Position numbers and translations under genes: made by a program. DNA of 64,000 nucleotides from BOG-938 sp035524315 (GTDB lineage: Bacteria > Pseudomonadota > Alphaproteobacteria > Caulobacterales > Caulobacteraceae): the NCBI GenBank assembly GCA_035524315.1, contig DATKPD010000043.1, positions 22,086 through 86,085 on the forward strand, in the 5' to 3' direction. Positions 33,362 through 42,022 of this stretch are shown here, piece after piece. The stretch's first letter is position 1; each line of letters starts with the position of its first letter. The notes under the pieces are model-generated. The model did not search any database. It was not told the origin of the DNA and worked only from the letters and a program-made list of their open reading frames with translations.

Positions 33362-33973
33362 TCTGTCAGAAAGCGGCTCGGCCCGAACTTCGATGGGCCG
33401 ACCAAGGCGGTCGGCCTAGGACCGGCCGTCAACATCACCAGCCCGCGCGATGTCGACCAGCTGAGCGGCCAGCACGACGCCCAGATCATCCCAGAAGGGC
33501 TGCCGGGCGCCGGCGATCTGCTGGTGTTCGACAATGAGGGCGAGGCGGGCTATCCGGCCGTGGCCCTGGGCATCGCCACCGGCTCGCGGGTGCTGGAAAT
33601 CGACCCCGTGGCGCGCAAGATCGTCTGGTCCTATAGCGGCGAAACCTCAAATAGCCCGGGCTGGACCTTCTACAGCTCGTTCATCTCGGACGCCCGGCGC
33701 CTGCCCAACGGCAACACCTTCATCGACGAGGGCGTGAACGGCCGCTTCTTCCAGGTCACGCCGAAGGGTGAGATCGTGTGGGAATACGTCAGTCCCTATT
33801 TCAGCCAGACCACCGTGGGCGGCGGCACGGCCCAGACCGTGCGCAGCAACTGGGTGTACCGGGCCGTACCGGTTCCCTACGCCTGGGCGCCGAATGGCGT
33901 TCCGCACGGTGAGACGGCGGTCACGTCGCCGGACGTGGAGCAATTCCGCGTGGCTTCAGCCATCAAGCCATAG
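33362..33973 (+). pseudogene. C-terminal remnant of an arylsulfotransferase (ASST family)
   Basis: An open frame without any plausible start encodes about 203 residues that match the C-terminal half of arylsulfotransferases. Diagnostic blocks are LSGQHDAQIIPEGLPGAGDL, VLEIDPVARKIVWSYSGE and RRLPNGNTFIDEGVNGRFFQV, then a normal-looking C-terminus. Intact family members are roughly twice this length, so the N-terminal half, including catalytic residues, is missing. The fragment starts immediately after the hairpin that follows the DHS-like gene. It has no frameshift inside, so the truncation is likely a deletion or rearrangement that joined it to the polyamine locus. Confidence 0.75.
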
Positions 33974-34047
33974 CCGCTTGCGGCAGGGCGCCATCGGCTC
34001 TACCCAGGGCCATGGCGCCCTTCTGGCGTCTATGTCGGAGCGCCAGC

Positions 34048-34998
34048 ATGAGCGGACCTGAGAGCGACGCCCCCGCGTTCGGCGTGGAGACGTGGCGCGG
34101 TTCGGTCCGCCCGGCCTATATCGACGAGATGGGCCACATGAACGTGCGCCACTACCTGGCCATCGCTTCGGAGGCGATGGTCGGGCTGGCCGGCGCGCTG
34201 GGCATGCCTCGCGCCTTCGCCAGCGCCAGCGCCGCCACCCTGCGGCCGCGCGAGCATCACGTGCGCTTCCTGCACGAGGCGCGGGTCCGGGCAGGGCTCT
34301 ACATGCGCTGCGCGGTGCTGGAGATGGGCGAGAGCGATGCGCGCATCCTGCAGGTGCTGTTCCACGCCGCGACCCATCAGCCGGCCGCGGCGATCACCGC
34401 CTGGGTCGATCACGTCACGCCCGGCGACATGAGGCCGTTTCCCTTTTCCAAGGCCACCCGGCGCCTGGCCGAGGGGTTGATGACCGAAGCGCCCGACTAC
34501 GCCCTGCCGCGCGGCCTGGCGGCTCCCTCGCCGTTCGGTCCCGCCGGCGCCGTCGAGGGCGACGCCCTGGGCCTGCTGCGCACCGGTTCAGGGGCCCTGA
34601 TGCCCGCCGAAGCCGACGTGTTCGGCCTGATGGCCCCCGAACACCTGCTGGAGCGCATCTCCCATTCCATGGCCCATCAGCTCGACCGCTCGCGCCTGGC
34701 GGTCGAGGCCATGCTGCCAGATCTGGAAGGGCGGCTGGGCGGGGCGATGGTGGAACTTCGCCAGACGTACAGGCGCTGGCCGCGCGTGGGCGCGCGGCTC
34801 GAGCTGCGCTCGGGACTGGTGGGGGCCACGGCCAAGATGACGCATCTGCTGCACTGGCTGCTCGACCCGGCGACCGGCCAAGCCTGGGCCGAGGCGGACA
34901 TGCTGACGGTCAACTTCGACCTTCAGGCGCGCAAGGCGATCGAATTGCCCGAACAGGCGCTGGCGCTGGTGCGGCGGGATCAGCTTCCACGGCGCTAG
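34048..34998 (+). CDS. Double-hotdog acyl thioesterase-like protein
   Basis: The 316-residue protein has two hotdog-like halves. The first opens VRPAYIDEMGHMNVRHYLAIA with the Asp/Glu-His-Met-Asn pattern of 4HBT/acyl-ACP thioesterases; the second has LLERISHSMAHQLDRSR and YRRWPRVGARLELRSGL. It is probably a cytosolic acyl-CoA or acyl-ACP thioesterase. The ATG at 34048 was preferred to one at 34012 because it gives an ordinary N-terminus before the fold. It is convergent with the CHAP protein. Substrate is unknown. Confidence 0.75.
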   Translation: MSGPESDAPAFGVETWRGSVRPAYIDEMGHMNVRHYLAIASEAMVGLAGALGMPRAFASASAATLRPREHHVRFLHEARVRAGLYMRCAVLEMGESDARILQVLFHAATHQPAAAITAWVDHVTPGDMRPFPFSKATRRLAEGLMTEAPDYALPRGLAAPSPFGPAGAVEGDALGLLRTGSGALMPAEADVFGLMAPEHLLERISHSMAHQLDRSRLAVEAMLPDLEGRLGGAMVELRQTYRRWPRVGARLELRSGLVGATAKMTHLLHWLLDPATGQAWAEADMLTVNFDLQARKAIELPEQALALVRRDQLPRR

Positions 34999-35008
34999 AG
35001 CGCCGTGT

Positions 35009-35659
35009 TCAGTGGTCGGTGAACGACTGGATCAGGGCCGCGATGCGGTCGGTCGATTGCGCGGCGGCGGCCATGACCTGTGCGGAGGCGCTGGAGGGCG
35101 CCTGGGAGGCTGAGGCGGCGGCCTGGGCAGCCACGGCGGCAACCTGCTGTCCGGCCGATCTGGCCGCGCCCGAGGCCTTTTGATAGATGAAGCCGTAGGT
35201 GGGATAGACGCTGGTGCCGAGGTCGCGCACCGGGTCGTACCAGACCTTGACCTGGGACCAATCGCCCTTGGGCGAAACATCGACCACGGTGACGTCTTTT
35301 TCGACCTTGCCGCGGTTGCCGGCGATCACCGACCAATTGGCGTGGGTTACCTGGATGATGCGGTCGGTCAAAACCTGGCTGACCACGGCCACATGCCCGT
35401 CGCGCATTGAGCCCGAGGGCTTGAACACCAGCACCGAACCGGCCTGGGGCGTTGAGCCGCGGTCATAGGCGCCAGCGGCCTTGTTCCACCAGGTCCAGGC
35501 GTTACCGAACAGCTGTATGCCGGAGAACATGCGGGCAAAGGTGACGCATTCCCAATAGGTGTCAGCGCGGGCCGCGCCGCCGCTCGACAGGGCGAGGGCC
35601 AACGCGATTGCCAAGGAGCTGAATACGGCTTTCGACCGTTTCACCATGTTGAACGACAT
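35009..35659 (-). CDS. Exported CHAP-domain peptidoglycan amidase/endopeptidase
   Basis: The 216-residue protein has a signal peptide ending AARA (about residue 32), then a CHAP domain with the catalytic Cys in YWECVTFARMFSG (Cys 38), the catalytic His in MRDGHVAVVSQV, and the acidic partner near THANWSV. CHAP enzymes cleave peptidoglycan cross-links or stem peptides. The last ~45 residues are Ala/Gln/Ser-rich and low complexity (QQVAAVAAQAAASASQ), possibly a flexible tail. It stands alone, 60 bases from the acyltransferase gene upstream on the same strand. Confidence 0.82.
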   Translation of the reverse strand: MSFNMVKRSKAVFSSLAIALALALSSGGAARADTYWECVTFARMFSGIQLFGNAWTWWNKAAGAYDRGSTPQAGSVLVFKPSGSMRDGHVAVVSQVLTDRIIQVTHANWSVIAGNRGKVEKDVTVVDVSPKGDWSQVKVWYDPVRDLGTSVYPTYGFIYQKASGAARSAGQQVAAVAAQAAASASQAPSSASAQVMAAAAQSTDRIAALIQSFTDH

Positions 35660-35719
35660 TCCCGCCCGAACTGGCGGTCACCAAAACCGCTTTCACTGAA
35701 AAAGGGAAGCGGAAAAGCG

Positions 35720-36823
35720 TTAAGCGAGGATGTTCCCCCTGCGCCGATCGTCGCGGGCGGCCCAGGAGTCGGCCCACGCCCGCATGGCCGCGCGCGCTGG
35801 GCGCTCAACCAGATGATGTGCGGCGGCGGCGAGTGCGGGCACGCCGATGAGCATGATGACCCAGGCCGTGATCGGTAATTGCTTGTTCGGTGTATGTAAA
35901 ACGCGCACCATCACGTTGACGAACACTAGACTCCAAGGAATGCAGACCATGTACACGGCGAAGCTTATCTCTCCCAAGTAGACGAACACCGCGCCAGAGC
36001 CCAATCTTGACCCGGTTGACGTCAGGCCAGCCAAGCACAAGATCAACGGGCCGAACAGAGTCACGATCATCACGTCCGCCGCCGACAGCGCCGAAACGAG
36101 CACAACCAGGGCGCCGAAAAACACGGCGCCAGAGGCCGCCATCGCCCGAGTCGCGATCAGATTCGACCGCCAAACTAAATAGATGGCCGCACCGTATGCG
36201 AAACACGGAACGATCCTGAGCGCGCCCCAGGCGATGGTCGCCTCGTCCAGGGGGAAGCCGGCCAGGCGCGGGAACAGGGCGTAGAGACCGAACAGCAGGG
36301 CCAGGGCGCTCGCCGTCGCGAGATAGGGCCGGCGGCGGAGACTCCACGCCAGGCCCGCGCAGAGGGGAAAGTTGAGATAGGCGAACCATTCGGCGGAAAT
36401 CGACCACGAAGGGTGATTCCAGCCGGCCTCCGGCGCCAAGCCCCAGGCCTGGGTCAGGGTCAGGTTGGCGGGCAGCGAACTCCACGCCAGCACGCTCTTG
36501 TCGACCGGGTAGCCCGCCGCGCCGGCCGCCAGCGCCATCGCGCCCACGCCCAGCAGGGTCGCCAGATGCAGGGGATAGATGCGCGCCAGCCGCGCCCACA
36601 GAAAGCCGCCATAGCTGAACCGGCGCTCACCGAACGCGTCCAGATAGACGTGGCACAGAATGAACCCCGACAGGACGAAGAACAGCTCCACGCCCAGGTA
36701 GCCCTTCTGCACCAGGGGCGCGACCCACGGCGTGGCCAGCTTGGGCCAATAGTGGAACAGCACGACCCAGCTCGCCGCCAGGAAGCGCAGGCCGGTCAGC
36801 GGCTTGATGTTGATGGGCTGCAT
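35720..36823 (-). CDS. Acyltransferase-3 family (OafA/YrhL-like) membrane protein
   Basis: The 367-residue protein has about ten membrane segments and the family opening PLTGLRFLAASWVVLFHYWP, with the conserved Arg and His, followed by GVELFFVLSGFILCHVY. Such proteins O-acylate surface polysaccharides, lipids or peptidoglycan. The ATG at 36823 was chosen over one at 36853, which adds a basic leader. Its 3' half (about 35860-36230) is visibly more AT-rich than its 5' half, suggesting a mosaic or recently recombined gene. The acceptor is unknown. Confidence 0.85.
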   Translation of the reverse strand: MQPINIKPLTGLRFLAASWVVLFHYWPKLATPWVAPLVQKGYLGVELFFVLSGFILCHVYLDAFGERRFSYGGFLWARLARIYPLHLATLLGVGAMALAAGAAGYPVDKSVLAWSSLPANLTLTQAWGLAPEAGWNHPSWSISAEWFAYLNFPLCAGLAWSLRRRPYLATASALALLFGLYALFPRLAGFPLDEATIAWGALRIVPCFAYGAAIYLVWRSNLIATRAMAASGAVFFGALVVLVSALSAADVMIVTLFGPLILCLAGLTSTGSRLGSGAVFVYLGEISFAVYMVCIPWSLVFVNVMVRVLHTPNKQLPITAWVIMLIGVPALAAAAHHLVERPARAAMRAWADSWAARDDRRRGNILA

Positions 36824-36916
36824 CGCGTCCGGTTTCCTGCGGACTGGCGCCAAAATGAGACGCGCGCGCGGTCCGCAGGCCTATGCAGCAAATAAGGCGC
36901 CCGCGCGGGCGGCCGG

Positions 36917-37381
36917 TCAGGCGGCGCTGGGGCGCTGGTCCTGGACCAGCAGGGCGCGGATCGCATCGACGCTGCGCGCCTGGCGAAGTTGCTGGCGCAG
37001 GTCGGCCTGTCGCAAGGCCCGCGACACCCGCGCCAGCGAGCGGAGATGTTCGGAGGCGTCGTTGAGCGGGGCCAGAAGGGCGAAGATAAGGTCCACCGGC
37101 TGCTCGTCCACCGCGCCGAAGTCGATCGGGGTGTCGAGACGCACGAACACGCCGCGCACCCGCTCCAGGCCGCGCAGGCGGCAGTGCGGCACCGCCACGC
37201 CGTAGCCGACGCCGGTCGAGCCCATGCGTTCGCGCTGCAGCAGCTTGGCCAGGACATCGCTGGACACGAGGTTGAACGAGCGCGCCGCGATCTCCGACAC
37301 GACCGACAACGCCTGGCGTTTGGAGGAGGCATTGACCCGAGCGCCGATAGCGGAGCTCTCGAGCAGATCACCGATTTCCAA
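36917..37381 (-). CDS. ptsN: Nitrogen PTS EIIA component
   Basis: PtsN (EIIA-Ntr) is the terminal phosphoacceptor of the nitrogen phosphotransferase system and regulates potassium transport, stringent response and sigma-54-linked processes. The active-site His lies in VAVPHCRLRGL. A TTG start at 37381, opening MEIGDLLESSAIGARV, gives the canonical 154-residue length. It has AGGAG nine bases upstream; the longer ATG-initiated form would add a basic leader foreign to the family. It is downstream of rpoN and hpf on the same strand, the classical arrangement. Confidence 0.92.
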   Translation of the reverse strand: MEIGDLLESSAIGARVNASSKRQALSVVSEIAARSFNLVSSDVLAKLLQRERMGSTGVGYGVAVPHCRLRGLERVRGVFVRLDTPIDFGAVDEQPVDLIFALLAPLNDASEHLRSLARVSRALRQADLRQQLRQARSVDAIRALLVQDQRPSAA

Positions 37382-37504
37382 GGAACAGCGCTCCTGACCT
37401 AGAGCCCAGCCGCTAAGCTTGCGCGCCTGCCCCGCGCGCCCTGTCGCCCATCGGATCAGCCGGATTTGCCGGCGGCCTGGCAACAGGCCGTAAGGCCCTA
37501 GGCG

Positions 37505-38140
37505 TCAAACACTACCAACCAAAGCCGGCGAATTCGTCCTCTCCGGATCCACCCAGCCGATGTTCCCATCGGGTCTGCGGTAGACCACGGCCAACCCGCC
37601 ATGGGCGGCGTTCCTAAAGACGATTGCCTGGCATTCAGTCAAGTCCATCTCCATGACAGCCATCGAAACAGTCATGGTTTTTAGCGGCGCCTGGGTTTCC
37701 GCGATGACCATGCCCTTGGGCGGCTCGTGTCCGTCCAGCAGGTCGTCGTCGGATTCGTCCCAGCCGTCGTCGTCCGCGACATCGTCGAACGCCTCGGGCG
37801 CGCGCAGAACGGTGATCTGGGCGAACTCCTCAGGCCGGCTCGGGTGATGGTGGTTCTTCAGGCGGCGCTTATAGCGGCGGATGCGCGCCTCGATCTTGTT
37901 CAGGGCGCCGCCGAACGCTGTGTGCGCGTCGTCGCCCAGCGCATGGCTCTCCAGCCCATGGCCCGAAGCGAGCCTCACGGCGCAGTCGACGCGGAAGCTG
38001 TGCCCGCTGCGGCTGACGACCACGTCGGCGTCACCGCCGCGCACGAAATACTTGCCGATGGACGCGACAAGTTCGGCGTCGATGCGCGAGCGTAACGCCT
38101 CGCCCAAATCGACATGTTTGCCTGAGATCTGCACTTTCAT
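37505..38140 (-). CDS. hpf: Ribosome hibernation promoting factor, long form
   Basis: The 211-residue protein has the N-terminal S30Ae/HPF domain (MKVQISGKHVDLGEALRSRI to about residue 105). The C-terminal dimerisation domain contains DLTECQAIVFRNAAHGGLAVVYRRPDGNIGWVDP. The two-domain long form dimerises 70S ribosomes into inactive 100S particles in stationary phase. The ATG at 38140 is preferred over one at 38197. It lies between rpoN and ptsN, the conserved proteobacterial order. Confidence 0.94.
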   Translation of the reverse strand: MKVQISGKHVDLGEALRSRIDAELVASIGKYFVRGGDADVVVSRSGHSFRVDCAVRLASGHGLESHALGDDAHTAFGGALNKIEARIRRYKRRLKNHHHPSRPEEFAQITVLRAPEAFDDVADDDGWDESDDDLLDGHEPPKGMVIAETQAPLKTMTVSMAVMEMDLTECQAIVFRNAAHGGLAVVYRRPDGNIGWVDPERTNSPALVGSV

Positions 38141-38207
38141 AAGGGCGATGGCACACCCGCCGGAGCGGGGTGTCAAGCACCGCCGCAGGGTGCTCACGCG
38201 GCTATGT

Positions 38208-39722
38208 TCAGCACGCCTCGCGCAACATGCGCCGCCGCTCGACCGATGAGGGAATGCGCATGGCCTCGCGGTACTTGGCCACGGTGCGGCGAGCGATGTC
38301 GACGCCGGTTTCGTTAAGGATTTCCACGATCCGGTCGTCCGACAGCACGCCCTCGGCCGCGCCCTCGGCGTCGATCAACTGCTTGATGCGGTGGCGCACG
38401 CTTTCGGCGGAATGGGCCTCGCCGCCCTCGGAAGAGGCGATGGCCGAGGTGAAGAAGAACTTCATCTCGAACACGCCGCGCGGGGTGGCCATGTACTTGT
38501 TGCACGTCACCCGGCTGACTGTGGACTCGTGCATGCCGATGGCGTCGGCCACGGTCTTCAGGTTCAGGGGGCGCAGATGCTCCACGCCGAAAGCGAGGAA
38601 CCCGTCCTGCTGGCGCACGATCTCGCTGGCGACCTTGAGGATGGTCTTGGCCCGTTGGTCCAGGCTGCGGATCAGCCACGAGGCGGAGGCCATGCAGTCC
38701 GACAGGAAGGTCTTATCCTGATCGGTGCGCGCCCCGCCCGCGACCACAGCGTGATAGCGCTGATCGACCAGCAGGCGCGGCAGGGTGTCGGTGTTGAGCT
38801 CGACCCGCCATAGCCCGCCGGCGCCCTCGCGCACGAACACCTCCGGCTGGACCGGCGTGATCGGCAGCGAGCCGAACGCCGCGCCGGGGCGCGGGGTCAG
38901 GGCGCGCAGCTCAGACACCATTTCGCGCAGGTCTTCATCGTCCACCGCGCAGGCGCGGCGCAGGCCAGGCATGTCGCGCCGCGCGAGCAGCTCCAGATTG
39001 TCGAGCAGGGCGGCCATGGCCGGGTCGTAGCGGTTGCGGTCTTTCAGCTGCAGCATCAGGCACTCGCGCACATCGCGGGCGAACACGCCGACAGGCTCGA
39101 AGCCCTGCAGCCGCGCCAGAACAGCCTCGGCGCGCGCCAGGGCCATCCCGAGGCGCTCGGCGACCTCCGCCACATCCGCGCGCAGATATCCGCCCTCATC
39201 CACCGCGTCGATCAGGACAGCGGCGAGCGCGCCTTCCGCCGGGGTGAAGCCGGCCAGAGCGGCCTGGTCCTGTAGATGATCGGTCAGGGTCTTGGCCCGC
39301 GTGAGCGAGCCTTCCAGCCCATCCAGGCCGTCGAATGAGCCGCCGCCCGAGGCGCGCGACCAGTCGACCGTCCCGCCCGCGTCCGCCGCCTTGGGCGTCT
39401 CGCCCGACTCGCCGCTCAGCCGCTCGCCGGGAGACGCATCGCCATAGAGATCGCTGTGCGTGGCGTCCATGTCGGCGGCGCGCGCGGATTCGGCGGTGTC
39501 GACGTCCAGGCCGTCGAACGGCCCCTCCTCACGCCCCGCCTCGCCCGAAGCCTCGGACTCGGGCTCGTCTCGCTGCAGCAGGGGATTGCGCTCCAGTTCG
39601 GCGTCGACATAGGCGTCCAGCTCAACGTTCGACAGCTGCAGCAGCTTGATCGCCTGCTGCAGTTGCGGCGTGATGACCAGACTCTGGCCCTGCCTGAGCT
39701 CAAGACGTGCGGCGAGCGCCAT
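38208..39722 (-). CDS. rpoN: RNA polymerase sigma-54 factor
   Basis: The 504-residue sigma-54 has region I (LELRQGQSLVITPQLQQAIKLLQLSNVEL, Gln/Leu-rich, enhancer response), an acidic region II, the core-binding domain, the helix-turn-helix ADAIGMHESTVSRVTCNKY, and the RpoN box ARRTVAKYREAMRIPSSVERR at the C-terminus. It directs transcription from -24/-12 promoters for nitrogen and, in Caulobacter, flagellar and stalk genes. A 108-base gap separates it from lptB and contains a sigma-54-like site on the opposite strand. It is followed by hpf and ptsN. Confidence 0.96.
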   Translation of the reverse strand: MALAARLELRQGQSLVITPQLQQAIKLLQLSNVELDAYVDAELERNPLLQRDEPESEASGEAGREEGPFDGLDVDTAESARAADMDATHSDLYGDASPGERLSGESGETPKAADAGGTVDWSRASGGGSFDGLDGLEGSLTRAKTLTDHLQDQAALAGFTPAEGALAAVLIDAVDEGGYLRADVAEVAERLGMALARAEAVLARLQGFEPVGVFARDVRECLMLQLKDRNRYDPAMAALLDNLELLARRDMPGLRRACAVDDEDLREMVSELRALTPRPGAAFGSLPITPVQPEVFVREGAGGLWRVELNTDTLPRLLVDQRYHAVVAGGARTDQDKTFLSDCMASASWLIRSLDQRAKTILKVASEIVRQQDGFLAFGVEHLRPLNLKTVADAIGMHESTVSRVTCNKYMATPRGVFEMKFFFTSAIASSEGGEAHSAESVRHRIKQLIDAEGAAEGVLSDDRIVEILNETGVDIARRTVAKYREAMRIPSSVERRRMLREAC

Positions 39723-39788
39723 GCGCCCTCAACCTCCGGAGTGATCCGAAGGCGATCTTCGCGGTCATTCCTGAAGGGATCATAAACT

Positions 39789-39803
39789 TGGAACGGAATT
39801 TGC
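39789..39803 (+). promoter_or_regulatory. Near-consensus sigma-54 (-24/-12) site in the rpoN upstream gap
   Basis: TGGAACGGAATTTGC matches TGGCACGNNNNTTGC at every fixed position but one (C to A at position 4), with correct GG-to-GC spacing. It points rightward, away from rpoN and antisense to lptB. It may bind sigma-54 for autoregulation or drive an antisense RNA. Confidence 0.5.
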
Positions 39804-39830
39804 ATCCCGCGCGCCGTCGCGCCTCGGCGA

Positions 39831-40586
39831 TTATCCGAACTGGTCGCCCAGATAGACGCGCCGCACCTCGGGATCGGCCAGGATCTGCTCGGCGGAGCCC
39901 TCGAACAGCACTTCGCCGCCGTGGATGATCGAAGCCCGATCGATGATGCCCAGGGTCTCGCGCACATTGTGGTCGGTGATCAGGATGCCGATCCCGCGTG
40001 ACTTCAGGTAGGTGATCACGTCGCGGATATCCGAGATCGCGAGCGGATCGATGCCGGCAAAGGGCTCGTCCAGCAGCATGAAGGACGGCTCTGACGCCAG
40101 GGCGCGGGCAATCTCGACCCGCCGCCGCTCGCCGCCCGACAGGGCCACGGCGGGCGACGCGCGCAGATGGGCGATTCGCAGCTCTTCGAGCAACTCGGTC
40201 ACGGTGCGCTTGACCTTGGACCGGTCCTTTTCGTGCAGCTCGACCACGGCGGCGACGTTCTGCTCCACCGTCATGCCGCGGAAGATCGAGGTCTCCTGAG
40301 GCAGATAACCGATCCCCATGCGCGCGCGCTGGTACATCGGCTGGGCGGTGACATCCACGCCGTCCAGATAGATGGCGCCGTAGTCGGCCGGGATCAGACC
40401 GGTGATCATGTAGAAGCAGGTGGTCTTGCCCGCGCCGTTGGGTCCGAGCAGGCCGGCGACCTCGCCGCGCGCCAGGCGCAGGCTGACGCTCTTGACCACC
40501 GGCCGGCTGCCAAACGACTTGCCGATCGTGTCGACGAACAGGCCCTCGGCCATGACGCCGGGCGCGCTAATGGCCGAATGCTTCAT
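39831..40586 (-). CDS. lptB: LPS export ABC transporter ATP-binding protein
   Basis: LptB powers extraction of lipopolysaccharide from the inner membrane with LptFG. The 251-residue ATPase has Walker A GPNGAGKTTCFYMITGLI, signature VALSGGERRRVEIARAL and Walker B FMLLDEPFAGIDP, all matching LptB closely. ATG at 40586 was chosen; ATG 40553 and a TTG at 40640 are alternatives. It follows lptA by 66 bases on the same strand. The next gene downstream is rpoN, the classical proteobacterial order. Confidence 0.95.
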   Translation of the reverse strand: MKHSAISAPGVMAEGLFVDTIGKSFGSRPVVKSVSLRLARGEVAGLLGPNGAGKTTCFYMITGLIPADYGAIYLDGVDVTAQPMYQRARMGIGYLPQETSIFRGMTVEQNVAAVVELHEKDRSKVKRTVTELLEELRIAHLRASPAVALSGGERRRVEIARALASEPSFMLLDEPFAGIDPLAISDIRDVITYLKSRGIGILITDHNVRETLGIIDRASIIHGGEVLFEGSAEQILADPEVRRVYLGDQFG

Positions 40587-40652
40587 CGAGATGGGCGCAA
40601 TCAGGGTATGGGCGCGCCGGGATGAAGGGCGCGGAATCAAGATTGGGACGCA

Positions 40653-41309
40653 TCATGGCTTCGCCGGCGGCGTGGCGGCGGGAGCGGCGCCATTGGCCGG
40701 AGCGGCAGGCGCGCCGTTGGCGGCGTTATTGGCGTTGTAGAACACGCCGCGCACCCGCTCGGGGTGATTGCGGCCCTGGACGTTGGAAAAGACCTGCGCG
40801 TGGTTGGTCTTGACGTCGATGGTCAGGCGGTCGCCCTTGACCACGTTCTGCCCCTGCACCAGCACCACGTCGCCGGTCATGACGATGGTGTCGGGCGCGG
40901 CCTCGTACACGGCATGGTCGCCGCGCGCGGTCTGGTCCTTGGTGACGTAAAACACATGGCCATCGGCCACCAGGCGCTGGACGTCGCCCCAGTCCGATCC
41001 GATCGACCCCGCGCCGGGCGGCCCGGCGGGCGTCGGCGGCGGGGCGGGCGCGCCCGGAGCGCCCGGATTGGCCTTGCCGGAGAAATAGACGTTGAGCACG
41101 TCGGCCACCAGACGGTCGCCGTCCTGCAGGGCCTCGACATTGCCGCGCCAGATGGCCAGGTGCTGGGCGTCGACCATCTCCAGTTGGTCGGCGGTGACAT
41201 CGATCGGGCCCTTGCCGCCGGCGAGTTGGGCGCGCGCCGGATCAGCCGCCACGGCTAGCAGCGCCAGGACGCTAGCCCCGGTCAGGACCCATGTCGTGAA
41301 CCGCTTCAT
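40653..41309 (-). CDS. lptA: Periplasmic LPS-transport protein LptA (OstA-like)
   Basis: LptA forms the periplasmic bridge that carries LPS to the outer membrane. The 218-residue protein has a signal peptide (MKRFTTWVLTGASVLALLAV, cleavage near ARA) and an OstA-like beta-jellyroll (GKGPIDVTADQLEMVDAQHLAIWRGNVEALQDG; DTIVMTGDVVLVQGQNVVKG). It ends with an Ala/Pro-rich tail after NNAANGAP. A longer start at 41330, overlapping the lptC stop as ATGA, is possible, but the start at 41309 gives a clean signal peptide. A Pro/Ala/Gly-rich insert near residues 85-100 is unusual for LptA. Confidence 0.9.
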   Translation of the reverse strand: MKRFTTWVLTGASVLALLAVAADPARAQLAGGKGPIDVTADQLEMVDAQHLAIWRGNVEALQDGDRLVADVLNVYFSGKANPGAPGAPAPPPTPAGPPGAGSIGSDWGDVQRLVADGHVFYVTKDQTARGDHAVYEAAPDTIVMTGDVVLVQGQNVVKGDRLTIDVKTNHAQVFSNVQGRNHPERVRGVFYNANNAANGAPAAPANGAAPAATPPAKP

Positions 41310-41326
41310 CAACCCGTCATGCCCCC

Positions 41327-42022
41327 TCATCGCGGCCCCTTCAGGGCGCTCTCCGCCGGAGCGCTCGCCGAACCGCCCTGCATAATATGGGCGCGAACGT
41401 GGCCGTTGAAATAGACGTGTTCGCCATTGTTGCGAACAGCGTAGCCGTCGGCCGATATGCGCCCGAATGCGCCGGAGCCGTCGATATGGGCGTCGCCGTC
41501 GACATCGTCGGTCAAGGTGTTGGCCACCGCGTGCGAACTAACGAAGTCGTTGGTGGCGCTGTGCAGATGCACATGGTCGTCCAGCACCAGGACGCGCGTG
41601 TCCTCGCGGTAGACGCCGCGGCCCGCGACCGCCGCGGTCTGGTCAGCCGGGGTCGCGCCAAGAACCGCCGAGGGCCGGTCCAGATAGATCATCTGCGGCG
41701 TCTTGGAATCACGGACGGCGAGGGCGGCGCTGAGCACGAACGGCCGCCCGCCCTGGTCGCGCCCGAGGAATTTGGGATTGACCATGCGAATGGCCATGTT
41801 GGAGGTGCGGTTGCTGGCTGTCAGACGCAGCAGCAAGGTGTTGATCCCGGCCCAGCCCCCGACCACAAGCGCCAGCAAGACCATCAGCGTCGGCAACACC
41901 TTGCGCAAGAGGCGCACCCGCGCCGAGTGCGCACGCCAGCGCTGCAGATTCGCCGCCCGCCGCCCCGGGTCGACGCCGAAGAAATCGGGCTTGTAGGCGT
42001 GTTCAGCTGTGGGCGAAGACAT
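41327..42022 (-). CDS. lptC: LPS export protein LptC
   Basis: LptC is the bitopic inner-membrane protein passing LPS from LptFG to LptA. The 231-residue protein has a cytoplasmic leader, one membrane segment (VLPTLMVLLALVVGGWAGIN, about residues 42-62) and a periplasmic OstA-like domain ending around VYFNGHVRAHIMQGG. Its start lies 20 bases inside the 3' end of the nuclease gene, and its stop overlaps a possible lptA start, so the nrnC-lptC-lptA-lptB genes are probably co-transcribed. Confidence 0.88.
   Translation of the reverse strand: MSSPTAEHAYKPDFFGVDPGRRAANLQRWRAHSARVRLLRKVLPTLMVLLALVVGGWAGINTLLLRLTASNRTSNMAIRMVNPKFLGRDQGGRPFVLSAALAVRDSKTPQMIYLDRPSAVLGATPADQTAAVAGRGVYREDTRVLVLDDHVHLHSATNDFVSSHAVANTLTDDVDGDAHIDGSGAFGRISADGYAVRNNGEHVYFNGHVRAHIMQGGSASAPAESALKGPR

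Noticed and set aside
40587..40640. An N-terminal extension of LptB starting at a TTG at 40640.
   Set aside because: The added residues are not family-like and no ribosome-binding site supports a TTG start there.
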